41,394 nt of DNA, from the NCBI GenBank assembly GCA_018712555.1, contig DVGT01000069.1, forward strand, positions 1 through 41,394. Reading direction: 5' to 3'. Both the position numbers and the translations under genes were made by a program. This stretch comes from Faecimorpha stercoravium. GTDB taxonomy: Bacteria > Bacillota > Clostridia > Lachnospirales > Bianqueaceae. The notes beneath the pieces are model-generated. The model did not search any database. It had not been told where the DNA came from and was given only the letters and a program-made list of their open reading frames with translations. Positions 7,382 through 16,340 of the stretch are shown here, in pieces; the stretch's first letter is position 1, and the number at the start of each line of letters is the position of its first letter.

Positions 7382-9421
7382 ATGAAACAAGATTTTTTAT
7401 TCGACAAGATTCCCGCCCTCTTGCATGGCGGCGATTATAATCCGGATCAATGGGTCAAATACCCGGAGATCTTACAGAAAGATGTGGAGCTCATGAAGGA
7501 GGCGCATATCAACTGCGTCTCCATGGGTATCTTCGCCTGGTCCATGCTGGAGCCGGAAGAAGGCCAGTATCACTTTGACTGGCTGGATGAGCGCATCAAT
7601 ACCCTGTATGAAAACGGTATCTATACCATCCTGGCTACGCCCAGCGGCGCGCGTCCTGCATGGCTCGACAAGAAATACCCCGAGGCCATGCGCGTGGATT
7701 CCTATGGACAGCGGAATCATCACGGCGTGCGTCACAATCATTGTCCCTCCTCGCCGGTATACCGTGAGAAGGTCAGACAGATGAATACGCGATTGGCCGA
7801 GCGCTATGGCTCTCATCCGGGACTGATCCTGTGGCATGTATCCAATGAATATGGCGGCGCCTGTTATTGTCCGCTGTGCACCGCTCGTTTTCGAGAGTGG
7901 CTGCAGCAAAAATACAAGACCATCGATCAGCTGAATGATGCCTGGTGGTCCTCTTTCTGGAGCCATCGCTATACCTCATTTGAAGAGATTGAGCCTCCCT
8001 TTACCAATGGAGAGACTTCTATGGCGGCCATGCAGCTCGACTGGAAGCGTTTCACAACCTGGAATACCCAGAATTTCATGGAAGAAGAGATCAAACCCCT
8101 GCGGGAATTCTCACCGCAGATTCCTGTCACGACCAACTTTATGCATCTCTATGGCGGATTGGATTACGCGCCCATGGCCAAGGATCTGGACGTGATCAGC
8201 TGGGACAGCTATCCCTTCTGGCACAGACCGGGCGAAACGATGGGACATACGGCTGCTGTCACTGCGTTTTCTCATTCTCAAATGAGAAATTACAAACAGG
8301 GTAAGCCCTTCCTGCTCATGGAGAGTGCGCCCGGCCTGGTCAATTGGCAACCGTTTAACAAAATCCGCCGTCCGGGTGTGCATCGTCTTTCTTCTTTGCA
8401 GAGCATCGCCTGCGGTTCCGACAGCGTTCAGTATTTCCAGTTCCGCAAGAATCGGGGTAGTTTTGAACAATACCATGGTGCAGTCGTTGATCACGAAGGT
8501 TCTGACCGCACACGGATTTTCCAGGAAGTCGCTCAGTTGGGCAAAGATCTGGAAAAACTCGCGTCCGTGGCGGGGTCTCGCATTCATACGCAGGCAGCCC
8601 TTGTCATGGATACGCCAAACCGCTGGGCCGTGGAACTCATTTCCGGTCTGAGCGAACATAAAGAGATGATAGAGACCGTCTGCTCTCACTATGAGGCCTT
8701 TACCGCTTCCGGATGCGACCTGGATGTGATCTCTTCCGAGACAGACTTTTCCGCCTACAAGCTTCTGATTCTTCCCATGTTCTATATGATCACCGATGAG
8801 CTGGGCGCCAAAATCAAAGACTATATAGCCGAGGGCGGTGTCGTCATTGCGTCGTACCTGCTTGGCTATGTAAACGACACATTGCTGGCACATCTGGGCG
8901 GTTTTCCCGGTGCCGGTCTTCGAGAAGTCTTCCAGATCTGGAACGAAGAAATCGACTCCATCTATCCGACGGAACGCAATGCCATTCGCACGCAGGATGA
9001 CCACGTCTACGAAGTACGCGATTACTGTGAAGTGCTTCATACCGAAGGCGCTGAGGTTCTAGCCTCTTACGAGAAGGATTATTACCGCGACATGCCTGCC
9101 GTAACGCTCTCTCACTATGGAAAGGGACATGCGATCTATATCGGCGCCCGTACCGAAGAGAGTTATCTGCGGAAGCTCTATTTCAAGACGGCGGAGGCGC
9201 TCAAACTGCCCGTCTGCCATCTTCCGGAGAATGTGGAAAAGCATGTGCGGGAGGATGATGCATATCGTTATATTTTCCTTCTGAATTTCAACGATAAGCG
9301 TGTGTCCGTGCATTCCCTGCCCACGGGAACCGACCTTCTCACGGGCCAGACTATCCAAGATACCATGTATCTGGAACCCTATGGTGTGCTCTGCATAAAG
9401 AGCCCGAAAGATCATGAGTGA
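7382..9421 (+). CDS. GH42 beta-galactosidase
   Basis: Cytoplasmic retaining beta-galactosidase (679 residues, usual length), releasing galactose, or in some members alpha-L-arabinose, from oligosaccharides. Visible features: GGDYNPDQW at 16-24; acid/base Glu156 preceded by Asn155 in WHVSNEYGG; nucleophile Glu314 in LLMESAPG; a zinc-type Cys cluster (Cys121, 161, 163, 166) seen in many GH42 proteins; a glutamine-amidotransferase-like trimerisation domain around 400-600; and a C-terminal beta domain. AGGAGG sits just before ATG 7382. It follows the glycosidase-like gene by 19 bases and overlaps ispD by 8 bases, so the three are one transcription unit. Confidence 0.95.
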   Translation: MKQDFLFDKIPALLHGGDYNPDQWVKYPEILQKDVELMKEAHINCVSMGIFAWSMLEPEEGQYHFDWLDERINTLYENGIYTILATPSGARPAWLDKKYPEAMRVDSYGQRNHHGVRHNHCPSSPVYREKVRQMNTRLAERYGSHPGLILWHVSNEYGGACYCPLCTARFREWLQQKYKTIDQLNDAWWSSFWSHRYTSFEEIEPPFTNGETSMAAMQLDWKRFTTWNTQNFMEEEIKPLREFSPQIPVTTNFMHLYGGLDYAPMAKDLDVISWDSYPFWHRPGETMGHTAAVTAFSHSQMRNYKQGKPFLLMESAPGLVNWQPFNKIRRPGVHRLSSLQSIACGSDSVQYFQFRKNRGSFEQYHGAVVDHEGSDRTRIFQEVAQLGKDLEKLASVAGSRIHTQAALVMDTPNRWAVELISGLSEHKEMIETVCSHYEAFTASGCDLDVISSETDFSAYKLLILPMFYMITDELGAKIKDYIAEGGVVIASYLLGYVNDTLLAHLGGFPGAGLREVFQIWNEEIDSIYPTERNAIRTQDDHVYEVRDYCEVLHTEGAEVLASYEKDYYRDMPAVTLSHYGKGHAIYIGARTEESYLRKLYFKTAEALKLPVCHLPENVEKHVREDDAYRYIFLLNFNDKRVSVHSLPTGTDLLTGQTIQDTMYLEPYGVLCIKSPKDHE

Positions 9422-10103
9422 GTTTTGGGTATTGATCCCGGCGGCCGGCTCAGGCAGCCGTATGGGATCCTCCATCAAAAAGCAGTTTCTGCCCATGCGT
9501 GATGGGCGGGAACTGCTGTTTCATACACTGGATATCTTTCAAGAACGAGAACGCATTGAGGGAATCGTTCTCGCTGTGAGTCCAGAGGATATTTCCTTTT
9601 GTCAAAGACGTGCTTTCGAGTTGGGCTTTTCTAAGGTGAAACATGTGGTACCCGGCAGCGCCACGCGTCAGCAATCGGTCCTGCAGGGTCTTCTGGCTTT
9701 GCCCTCTTCCTGCACCCACGTATTGATCCATGACGCCGTGCGTCCGCATCTGGATGCGGCTTCTTTATCCCGTGTCATGCAGGAAACGGAACAATATGGC
9801 GCCGCCGTTCTTGCGGTTCCCGTCAAAGATACGATCAAAGTCGCGGATGAACAGGGGTTTGTCCGCACAACGCCCGATCGTGCCACGCTGTGGAGTATCC
9901 AGACCCCGCAGGGATTTCGCAAAGATCTGATTCTTACCGCCCATCAGGCTGCCGCCCAGGTGCAGGATGTCTCCTGTACAGATGATGCGCAGGTGGTGGA
10001 GCGATACACAGATCATCCGGTTCGTCTGACCCTGGGCTCCTATGCCAACGTAAAGATCACGACCCCGGAAGATCTGGCTTTGCTGGAATCCTGGAAAAGC
10101 TAG
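9414..10103 (+). CDS. ispD: 2-C-methyl-D-erythritol 4-phosphate cytidylyltransferase
   Basis: Joins CTP and MEP to give CDP-ME in the non-mevalonate isoprenoid pathway. The 229-residue protein has the nucleotide-binding start PAAGSGSRMGSSIKKQ (9-24), the HDAVRP metal-site segment near residue 105, and the IQTPQGF segment near 161, all typical of IspD. Related cytidylyltransferases (TarI-type, for wall teichoic acid) share these motifs, but no tarJ-like neighbour is present. ATG 9414 lies inside the last codons of the GH42 gene (8-base overlap), so expression is tied to a sugar-hydrolase operon. A hairpin shared with the convergent gene follows at 10152-10174. Confidence 0.93.
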   Translation: MSEFWVLIPAAGSGSRMGSSIKKQFLPMRDGRELLFHTLDIFQERERIEGIVLAVSPEDISFCQRRAFELGFSKVKHVVPGSATRQQSVLQGLLALPSSCTHVLIHDAVRPHLDAASLSRVMQETEQYGAAVLAVPVKDTIKVADEQGFVRTTPDRATLWSIQTPQGFRKDLILTAHQAAAQVQDVSCTDDAQVVERYTDHPVRLTLGSYANVKITTPEDLALLESWKS

Positions 10104-10151
10104 CAGGCGACAGACGTCCTTGTCACGGCAATATACATACTCTCAAAAACA

Positions 10152-10174
10152 ATGGCTGCCATATCGGCAGCCAT
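10152..10174. terminator. Terminator hairpin between ispD and the SSB-like gene
   Basis: ATGGCTGCC (10152-10160) pairs with GGCAGCCAT (10166-10174) around a 5-base loop. On the minus strand it is followed by TGTTTTT, a good intrinsic terminator for the SSB-like gene. On the plus strand the following sequence is only AT-rich, so it is a weaker stop for ispD. Confidence 0.8.
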
Positions 10175-10187
10175 ATTCATATATAAT

Positions 10188-10832
10188 TTATTCTCCGGCT
10201 GCTTCTTGGATCCGTTCCACTTCCATTTTCGAAATGGATACCTCGTAAGCAGTCTTGAGATCCGTCTCATTTTCACTGATTTTTTTCTGATACGTCCTAC
10301 TCTGAATCCGTCCGTAGATCTTGATATTCTGCCCGATCTGCAGCGTTTCCGCAAACTTTGCATTACGTCCCCATGCAATGGCCGGTATATAATCCGATTT
10401 GTTGTAAGGGCGATTCACGGCAATTAAAAGATCTGTGATCTCACGGCCGAGAGGCGTTGTTCGGTACATCGGCTTCTTACAGATAAACCCATCCAGAAAA
10501 ATGCTGTTTGGATTTCTGGGATCCTGAGGATCCGCCGGCGCCCATTCCCGCACAAACACGGAAAGAAGCAACCGACTCTTTCCACCGGTATGTTTATTGT
10601 AGGAACGAAATTGTCCCTGGACCGCAATCTGTTTCCCCTCCATGGATTCCTGCACATTCATCAATCTTTCTGATACCAGCATGGGAATCTGGTCTGATGA
10701 ATTGGACAGTCTTGCCACCTCCATTACAAAGCTGTAAAAGCTTTCCCCGTAGATCTCGTGGCTAAAGGTAAATCCCGTCTTCACGACTCCAATCAACTCC
10801 GCCACATTGTTTTTTATAATCTGTTCTGACAA
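10188..10832 (-). CDS. Single-stranded DNA-binding protein-like, two OB folds
   Basis: A 214-residue protein. The second half (about residues 110-210) matches an SSB OB fold: GREITDLLIAVNR, then YIPAIAWGRNAKFAETLQIG and IYGRIQSRTY. The first half (about 7-95) has a similar beta-rich layout ending in AVQGQFRSYNKHTGG, so the chain appears to hold two OB folds. It lacks the acidic DDDIPF-type tail of canonical SSB, so it is probably a second SSB-like protein and not the replication one. No ATG is suitably placed. TTG 10832 with AAAGGAAG 8 bases ahead is the best start; GTG 10874 is an alternative. It is alone on its strand. Confidence 0.78.
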   Translation of the reverse strand: MSEQIIKNNVAELIGVVKTGFTFSHEIYGESFYSFVMEVARLSNSSDQIPMLVSERLMNVQESMEGKQIAVQGQFRSYNKHTGGKSRLLLSVFVREWAPADPQDPRNPNSIFLDGFICKKPMYRTTPLGREITDLLIAVNRPYNKSDYIPAIAWGRNAKFAETLQIGQNIKIYGRIQSRTYQKKISENETDLKTAYEVSISKMEVERIQEAAGE

Positions 10833-10925
10833 TGGTTTCTCTTCCTTTCTCTTGGTGTTTTTGGAACAAGTCACATTTCATATATATTCCAGTTTATGGA
10901 AATTAGAACTTCTTTTTGAAAAAGC

Positions 10926-10954
10926 TTGCAAAGTTTTTATAGGAGTGCTATGAT
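10926..10954 (+). promoter_or_regulatory. Promoter of the Nudix / GH106-like / dipeptidase operon
   Basis: -35 TTGCAA (10926-10931), 17-bp spacer, -10 TATGAT (10949-10954), leading to the AAAGGAGG ribosome binding site of the gene at 10979. Confidence 0.7.
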
Positions 10955-10978
10955 GGACAGACAAAGGAGGACACGCAC

Positions 10979-11365
10979 ATGTTACAAGTATCCGCGGCGA
11001 TCATCCGCAATGCCAAAGGACAAATCCTTGTCTGTAGAAGAGGTCTGGGCGGTAACTGCGCCTATTTATGGGAATTTCCCGGTGGGAAGCAGGAACCTTC
11101 AGAAAGTCCGGAAGAATGCCTCATGCGAGAATGTCAGGAGGAGCTGGGCATTGAGATTGTAGTGGAAGGTCTCTATGAGCGCTTTTCCTATGCCTATCCG
11201 GATAAAACGATTGATTTTCATTTTTTCAATGCACACATCGCAAAGGGCAGTCCCGAGATCCGTGTCCATTCGGAGATAAAGTGGGTTTCTCCCCAGGAAC
11301 TGATCCCGGAGGATTTTTGCCCGGCCGATGTTACCATGGTCCGTCAGCTCAGGGACCAAAACTGA
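10979..11365 (+). CDS. Nudix hydrolase, MutT-like
   Basis: A 128-residue Nudix protein, the size of MutT (8-oxo-dGTP diphosphatase), which cleans oxidised nucleotides from the pool. The Nudix box is complete at residues 36-58: Gly36, Glu42, then RECQEELGI (50-58). The WEFPGGK lead-in (31-37) and a late WVSPQEL segment are also MutT-like. AAAGGAGG precedes ATG 10979. It is first in an operon, 11 bases ahead of the GH106-like gene. 8-oxo-dGTP is the likely substrate; Nudix specificity cannot be proven from the box alone. Confidence 0.9.
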   Translation: MLQVSAAIIRNAKGQILVCRRGLGGNCAYLWEFPGGKQEPSESPEECLMRECQEELGIEIVVEGLYERFSYAYPDKTIDFHFFNAHIAKGSPEIRVHSEIKWVSPQELIPEDFCPADVTMVRQLRDQN

Positions 11366-11376
11366 AAGGAGATATC

Positions 11377-14300
11377 ATGTTATACCCCAAGAACGAAGAA
11401 CCACAGTTATCGGACTCTCTCTTCCAGAACCCCACCAGCGAGTACCGCGGTACGCCTTTCTGGGCCTGGAATACACGATTGACGACGGAAAAACTCCATA
11501 AACAGATCGAAATGTTAAAGACAATGGGTATGGGTGGTTTCCATATGCACGTACGTACCGGTATGGACAGTCCTTATCTGGATGAAGAATTCATGGGTTA
11601 TATTCAAGATTGTATTACCAAGGCCAAAGAAGAGAATATGCTGGCTTGGCTTTATGATGAGGATCGCTGGCCTTCTGGTGCTGCCGGTGGAAAGGTGACC
11701 GCCGGAAAACCCGAGAATGCCTGCAAATCTTTGCTTTTTACGACGGAACCTTATACACCGGATAGACCCCATAAGGCGCAGAAACCCGAACCGGGCCGAG
11801 GCCGTAATTCTCGCCGTCAAGATAACGGCGAGTTATTAGCCGTCTATGATATTGTATTGAACGAAGATGGTTCTCTGCAAAAATATCATCGTATAGTTTC
11901 TGAGGATATGGCAGAAGGAACCAAATGGTATGCCTACATGGAATTTGCTACGGCAGATCCCTGGTTTAACGATGCCCCTTATGTGGATACATTGAACCCG
12001 GATGCCATTGCAGACTTTATCCATATCACCCACGACGCTTACCAGAAAGCCATCGGTGACGAATTTGGAAAAACTGTACCGGCCATCTTCACAGATGAAC
12101 CCCAATTTCCCAAAAAGGGAACCCTTGATTTTGCCTTAGAACAGAAAGACGTCATTCTGCCCTGGACACGCCGTCTTCCTGCTTTATATGAGGAGCGTTA
12201 CCAGGAAGATCTGTTAGATGTACTGCCGCAGTTGTTCTGGGAACTTCCGAATGGTCAGCTTTCCCGAGCTCGTTATCGCTTCCACAATCTTGTGGCCGAT
12301 CTTTTTGCTACCGCCTATACCGGCCAGATTGGAGATTGGTGCCGTGAGCATGGAATCGCCCTGACAGGACATGTCATGGGAGAACCTACCCTGCTGCTGC
12401 AGACCCAAGAAGTGGGAGATGCCATGCGCTGTTATCCTTCGTTCGGCATCCCGGGCATCGATATGCTCTGCGATTTTCATGAGTATACCACCGCAAAGCA
12501 GACACAGTCCATGGTGCACCAGATCGGTGCTCCTGCCATGCTGTCGGAGCTGTATGGCGTCACAGGATGGGATTATGATTTCCGCGGCTACAAGCTGCAA
12601 GGTGACTGGCAGGCGGCATTAGGCGTCACAGTCCGTGTTCCGCATCTGACCTGGATGACGATGAAGGGAGAAGCCAAGCGCGATTATCCGGCTTCCATCG
12701 GCTATCAGTCTCCCTGGTGGGATCAATTCTCTTTGGTAGAAAATCATTTTGCCCGCCTGAATACCGCCATGACGCGCGGCAAGTCTGTTGTCCGCGTCGC
12801 TGTCATTCATCCCATTGAGAGCTACTGGCTCTATTGGGGACCCTCGGAACAAACCGCCGCGCTCCGCGAACAGCTGGAACAAGGTTTTCAGTCCTTGTGT
12901 CAGGATCTGCTCTTTGGTTCGATTGATTTTGATTATATCTGTGAGGCTAAACTCCCGGAACTTTGTGCGGAGGGTGGCAATCCTCTGACTGTGGGACAGA
13001 TGCAGTATGATGCGGTTCTGGTATCTCAGTGCCGGACACTTCGTTCTACTACACTGGATCGTCTGGAAGCTTTCCAGGCACAGGGCGGCTGCCTGATCTT
13101 TGCCGGCGACGCGCCGGATCATGTGGACGCTGTGCCTAGTACCCGCGCGCAGGTCCTCTATGAGAGATCTACCCACGTAAGTCTGGAGGCGACTTCTATC
13201 CTGGAGGCTCTGGAGCCCTTCCGTCTGGTAGACATCCGGAAGCCGGACGGAAGCCGAGAGGATCGGATCCTATACCAGCTGCGTCAGGATCAGGATCATC
13301 TATGGCTATTCTTAGCCAATGGCAAGAATCCCACCTGTCCCGATGTGGACGATGCCGGACAGATTCGTATCCGCATTCAAGGCGAATACAAGCTGACGGA
13401 GTATAACACCTTGACCGGTCAGATCACACCGTTGCCAGCTCATTACCAGAATGGATGTACGATTTTGGATCGTCAGTGGTACATCCACGAGAGCCTTCTA
13501 TTAAAACTGGAAGCCGGACATTTAAAAGGAGAGGCGCTTCTTCCGCAGACTTTGCAGAATCCGGATATGTTCTTTGGCCCGGTAGATGTGGAACTGGAAG
13601 AGCCCAATATGCTGCTTTTAGACATGGCGGAATACTCTTTCAACGGCAGTCCTTTCCAGGCGGAGGATGAACTCCTGCGGGTTGATAATCGGGTACGCAA
13701 TCTTTTAGGAATTCCTGTACGCCGTAAGGAAGTCGTGCAGCCCTATCTTCTTAAGGAAGAGGAGGCCAAAGACCATTTGACTCTCCGCTTCACCATCCCC
13801 AGTGAGATCGAAGTCTCCGCTCCTCATCTGGCATTGGAAGACGAAGCCTTTACTTCGATTCGTTTGAATGGTGAGGATGTGCCTTCCCAAGCAGATGGCT
13901 GGTACGTAGATGAAGATATTCATACCGTACCTCTGCCGCCCCTGCGCGTGGGTCTCAATATTCTGGAAATCACCGTGCCGATTGGTCCCAGAACCAATCT
14001 GGAGGCCTTCTATTTGCTGGGTGATTTTGGTGTGCGCCTCAATGGAACCCAGAAAACCGTGACTTCTCCGGTACGCCGTTTAGGCTTCGGTGACATCACA
14101 AGCCAGGGATTGCCCTTCTATACCGGAAATCTCCTGTATAAAATGCATGTTCGCACACAGGGTGGTCTTACTCTGCGAGTTCCTCGCTATCGCGGAGGAC
14201 TGATCAAAGTCTTTGTCGATGGCACAGAGGCCGGCAACATTATCTTCTCACCCTATCATCTGTCTCTGCCTGATCTAGCGGCCGGAGACCACGAGATTGT

Positions 14301-14538
14301 GCTTCGTCTCTATGGTACGCGCTATAACGGCTTCGCGCAGCTGCATCATACCCCGGGCGTCTATTTCTACCAAAGTCCGAATTCTTGGCGTAGCAGCGGA
14401 GACCTATGGTGCTATGAATACCAGCTGAAACCAGCGGGTATCTTAAAGAGTCCTGAGCTCTACGATGCCCAGTTCCTCCGAGACAATGGAACCGTACGTA
14501 AAGTACAGAATAGTGCTCACTTCTCGGACGAAGAATAA
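11377..14538 (+). CDS. Large GH106-like protein (putative alpha-L-rhamnosidase)
   Basis: A 1053-residue cytoplasmic protein. Its N-terminus (PFWAWN near residue 27, GMGGFHMHVRTG near 51, then WLYDEDRWPSG) resembles the TIM-barrel start of GH106 alpha-L-rhamnosidases and their uncharacterised relatives. The middle has a flavodoxin-like segment (roughly 520-640). The C-terminal third has beta-sandwich galactose-binding-type regions, ending with LLYKMHVRTQGGLTLRVPRY. ATG 11377 follows AAAGGAGAT; longer in-frame extensions would run into the Nudix gene. Position between a Nudix hydrolase and a dipeptidase gives no substrate hint, but rhamnose removal agrees with the GH105 and GH78-like genes nearby. 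Catalytic residues are not assigned. Confidence 0.72.
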   Translation: MLYPKNEEPQLSDSLFQNPTSEYRGTPFWAWNTRLTTEKLHKQIEMLKTMGMGGFHMHVRTGMDSPYLDEEFMGYIQDCITKAKEENMLAWLYDEDRWPSGAAGGKVTAGKPENACKSLLFTTEPYTPDRPHKAQKPEPGRGRNSRRQDNGELLAVYDIVLNEDGSLQKYHRIVSEDMAEGTKWYAYMEFATADPWFNDAPYVDTLNPDAIADFIHITHDAYQKAIGDEFGKTVPAIFTDEPQFPKKGTLDFALEQKDVILPWTRRLPALYEERYQEDLLDVLPQLFWELPNGQLSRARYRFHNLVADLFATAYTGQIGDWCREHGIALTGHVMGEPTLLLQTQEVGDAMRCYPSFGIPGIDMLCDFHEYTTAKQTQSMVHQIGAPAMLSELYGVTGWDYDFRGYKLQGDWQAALGVTVRVPHLTWMTMKGEAKRDYPASIGYQSPWWDQFSLVENHFARLNTAMTRGKSVVRVAVIHPIESYWLYWGPSEQTAALREQLEQGFQSLCQDLLFGSIDFDYICEAKLPELCAEGGNPLTVGQMQYDAVLVSQCRTLRSTTLDRLEAFQAQGGCLIFAGDAPDHVDAVPSTRAQVLYERSTHVSLEATSILEALEPFRLVDIRKPDGSREDRILYQLRQDQDHLWLFLANGKNPTCPDVDDAGQIRIRIQGEYKLTEYNTLTGQITPLPAHYQNGCTILDRQWYIHESLLLKLEAGHLKGEALLPQTLQNPDMFFGPVDVELEEPNMLLLDMAEYSFNGSPFQAEDELLRVDNRVRNLLGIPVRRKEVVQPYLLKEEEAKDHLTLRFTIPSEIEVSAPHLALEDEAFTSIRLNGEDVPSQADGWYVDEDIHTVPLPPLRVGLNILEITVPIGPRTNLEAFYLLGDFGVRLNGTQKTVTSPVRRLGFGDITSQGLPFYTGNLLYKMHVRTQGGLTLRVPRYRGGLIKVFVDGTEAGNIIFSPYHLSLPDLAAGDHEIVLRLYGTRYNGFAQLHHTPGVYFYQSPNSWRSSGDLWCYEYQLKPAGILKSPELYDAQFLRDNGTVRKVQNSAHFSDEE

Positions 14539-14553
14539 GAAAGGAACTTTGTC

Positions 14554-15912
14554 ATGAATTCTATATCTTCTATTGAAAATCTTACGGACGATATGCTCTC
14601 ACACCTCGCCCGATTAGTCAAGCATAATTCTGTCCAAGGTCCCGCCCTTGCGGATAAGCCTTTTGGAGAGGGCCCTGCGGCAGCCCTTAAAGAAGCTCTT
14701 TGTATTGCTGATGAAATGGGCTTTTCCACCGTTAATATGGAAAATTACTGCGGATATGCCGAGATGGGAGAAGGCCAGGATATTATCGGTATTGTTGCGC
14801 ATCTGGATGTGGTGCCTGCCGGTGATGGCTGGGATACCGATCCCTTTACTTTGACTCGCAAAGAAGGACGTGTCTATGGCCGAGGCGTCAGTGATGATAA
14901 GGGAGCTATTATCGCCGCGCTCTACGCGATGAGACTTCTGCGGGATTCCGGGCAGCCTATTCGTAAGCGAATCCGTCTGCTCATGGGCTGTAACGAAGAA
15001 TCCGGTTCTGAGTGCATGAAATACTATGTGCAGCACGGAGAACCGATTACCACTGGTTTCACACCGGATGGATATTTTCCGGGAATCCATGGAGAAAAAG
15101 GCCTTTGTTCCATGACTGCTTACAGCAAAAATACGCATATTCTCTCCATGAACGGTGGCTTTGTGACGAATGCGGTCTGCAGCCACTGCGTGACAGAAGT
15201 TCCCCTCACCTGTGTAGATCCGGTCAAGCTGGAAGCCGCGTTTGTGAAAACACCTCTTGTCTCCTCTTCTGTTACCGTACTGAAGGATCGTCTGCACATC
15301 GAGGCTCAGGGGATCGCCGCACATGCCAGTACACCGGATCTGGGCGTCAACGCGGCAGCCTATACCATGTGGGCTCTCAAGGAAGCAGGTATGCAGGATG
15401 ACTTTGTCGATTTCTATCTGTCCCATCTGGGAGCCGATTGCGACGGTGCCGGTATCGGCTGCAAGTTTGCAGACGACTATGGCGCGCTGACATTCAACAA
15501 CGGGATCGTGGAAACCAAAGATGGTACGATTCGCTGTACCATTGACATCCGTTTTCCTGTTACCTTAACCGCTGAAAAGCTGAAAGCCATGGCCACCCCA
15601 CATCTGGAGGATGCACAGGGACGTATCGAAATCCAACACATCGTCGAGCCTCTATTCTATCCAGAAGACTCCCCACTTGTACAGGATCTCTATCGGGCCT
15701 ATGTGGAGGTGACCGGAGATACCTCCCATAAGCCCATGGTCATCGGCGGCGGTACCTACGCCAAGAGCATTCCCGGCATCATCGCCTTTGGCTGTGAATT
15801 CCCCGATACGGATAATCATATTCATGATGTCAATGAATCTCTGGATATCCATGAATTCCAGATGCAGACAGCCATTTATCTAAAGGCTTTGCAAAACATG
15901 CTGGCAGAATAA
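14554..15912 (+). CDS. pepV: M20-family metal-dependent dipeptidase (Sapep/PepV-like)
   Basis: A 452-residue cytoplasmic exopeptidase of the Sapep/PepV group, cleaving dipeptides with two metal ions. Metal-site motifs are present: HLDVVP (His83, catalytic Asp85), GRGVSDDKG (bridging Asp114), NEESGSE (catalytic Glu148 and metal ligand Glu149), and a late His in the NHIHDVNE segment. The lid domain is inserted after about residue 180. AAAGGAAC lies ahead of ATG 14554, 15 bases after the GH106-like gene, so it is the last gene of that operon. A strong hairpin follows at 15931-15979. Confidence 0.93.
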   Translation: MNSISSIENLTDDMLSHLARLVKHNSVQGPALADKPFGEGPAAALKEALCIADEMGFSTVNMENYCGYAEMGEGQDIIGIVAHLDVVPAGDGWDTDPFTLTRKEGRVYGRGVSDDKGAIIAALYAMRLLRDSGQPIRKRIRLLMGCNEESGSECMKYYVQHGEPITTGFTPDGYFPGIHGEKGLCSMTAYSKNTHILSMNGGFVTNAVCSHCVTEVPLTCVDPVKLEAAFVKTPLVSSSVTVLKDRLHIEAQGIAAHASTPDLGVNAAAYTMWALKEAGMQDDFVDFYLSHLGADCDGAGIGCKFADDYGALTFNNGIVETKDGTIRCTIDIRFPVTLTAEKLKAMATPHLEDAQGRIEIQHIVEPLFYPEDSPLVQDLYRAYVEVTGDTSHKPMVIGGGTYAKSIPGIIAFGCEFPDTDNHIHDVNESLDIHEFQMQTAIYLKALQNMLAE

Positions 15913-15930
15913 AAAGCTGTTAAATACCGC

Positions 15931-15979
15931 AAGAACCGGCAGATACTTTTCCCTGGTGAAAAAGTGTCTGCCGGTTCTT
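15931..15979. terminator. Long hairpin after the dipeptidase, shared with the convergent gene
   Basis: AAGAACCGGCAGA at 15931 pairs with TCTGCCGGTTCTT ending at 15979; the stem continues inward with one mismatch. TTCTTATTC is the only T-rich tail (plus strand). It separates the plus-strand operon from the minus-strand genes ending at 16020. Confidence 0.7.
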
Positions 15980-16019
15980 ATTCGTCTAAGCCGCATTCAA
16001 GGCTTCTATACTTTCAAGA

Positions 16020-16340
16020 TCAACGCCAGTGGCCGAGTTCCTCGACGATGCGATCTGCCATCTCATAAAATACGCCATACGCAGAATACTTTGCCTGTTC
16101 CAGATCCTGAAACTCTTCTATAAAGTCAACGTCTCCCGGTTCCTCCTGCTCTCCCGTCATATACGCAAAAATACTGTGTTCGGAAAGGGAATAATGCTTG
16201 GAAAGGAACGCATTCACATGCAGATATCTCTTCACAAAACAACGCCCTTCCATACTTTCGATCACAAGTTCCGCATCTCGCGCCTCCAGTTCCTCGCCAA
16301 CAGGAGTCACCTTCGAACGTACTCCAACCACCCTCATCAT
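16020..16340 (-). CDS. Small hypothetical protein coupled to the GH78-like gene
   Basis: A 106-residue protein beginning MMRVVGVRSKVTPVGEELEA, acidic in its C-terminal half (GEQEEPGDVDFIEEFQDLEQ), with no signal peptide or membrane segment. I do not recognise a family. The start is well supported: GGAGG lies 8 bases before ATG 16340 and this ATG overlaps the stop of the upstream gene in an ATGA arrangement. That coupling implies roughly matched production with the GH78-like protein, so a small partner or accessory protein is possible but unproven. Confidence 0.72.
   Translation of the reverse strand: MMRVVGVRSKVTPVGEELEARDAELVIESMEGRCFVKRYLHVNAFLSKHYSLSEHSIFAYMTGEQEEPGDVDFIEEFQDLEQAKYSAYGVFYEMADRIVEELGHWR

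Noticed and set aside
8111..9040. 309-codon open frame opposite the GH42 gene
   Set aside because: It is a shadow of the GH42 coding region: no ribosome binding site, no recognisable motif, and the GH42 frame has intact catalytic residues.
12619..13176. 185-codon frame opposite the GH106-like gene
   Set aside because: Antisense shadow without start signals or motifs.
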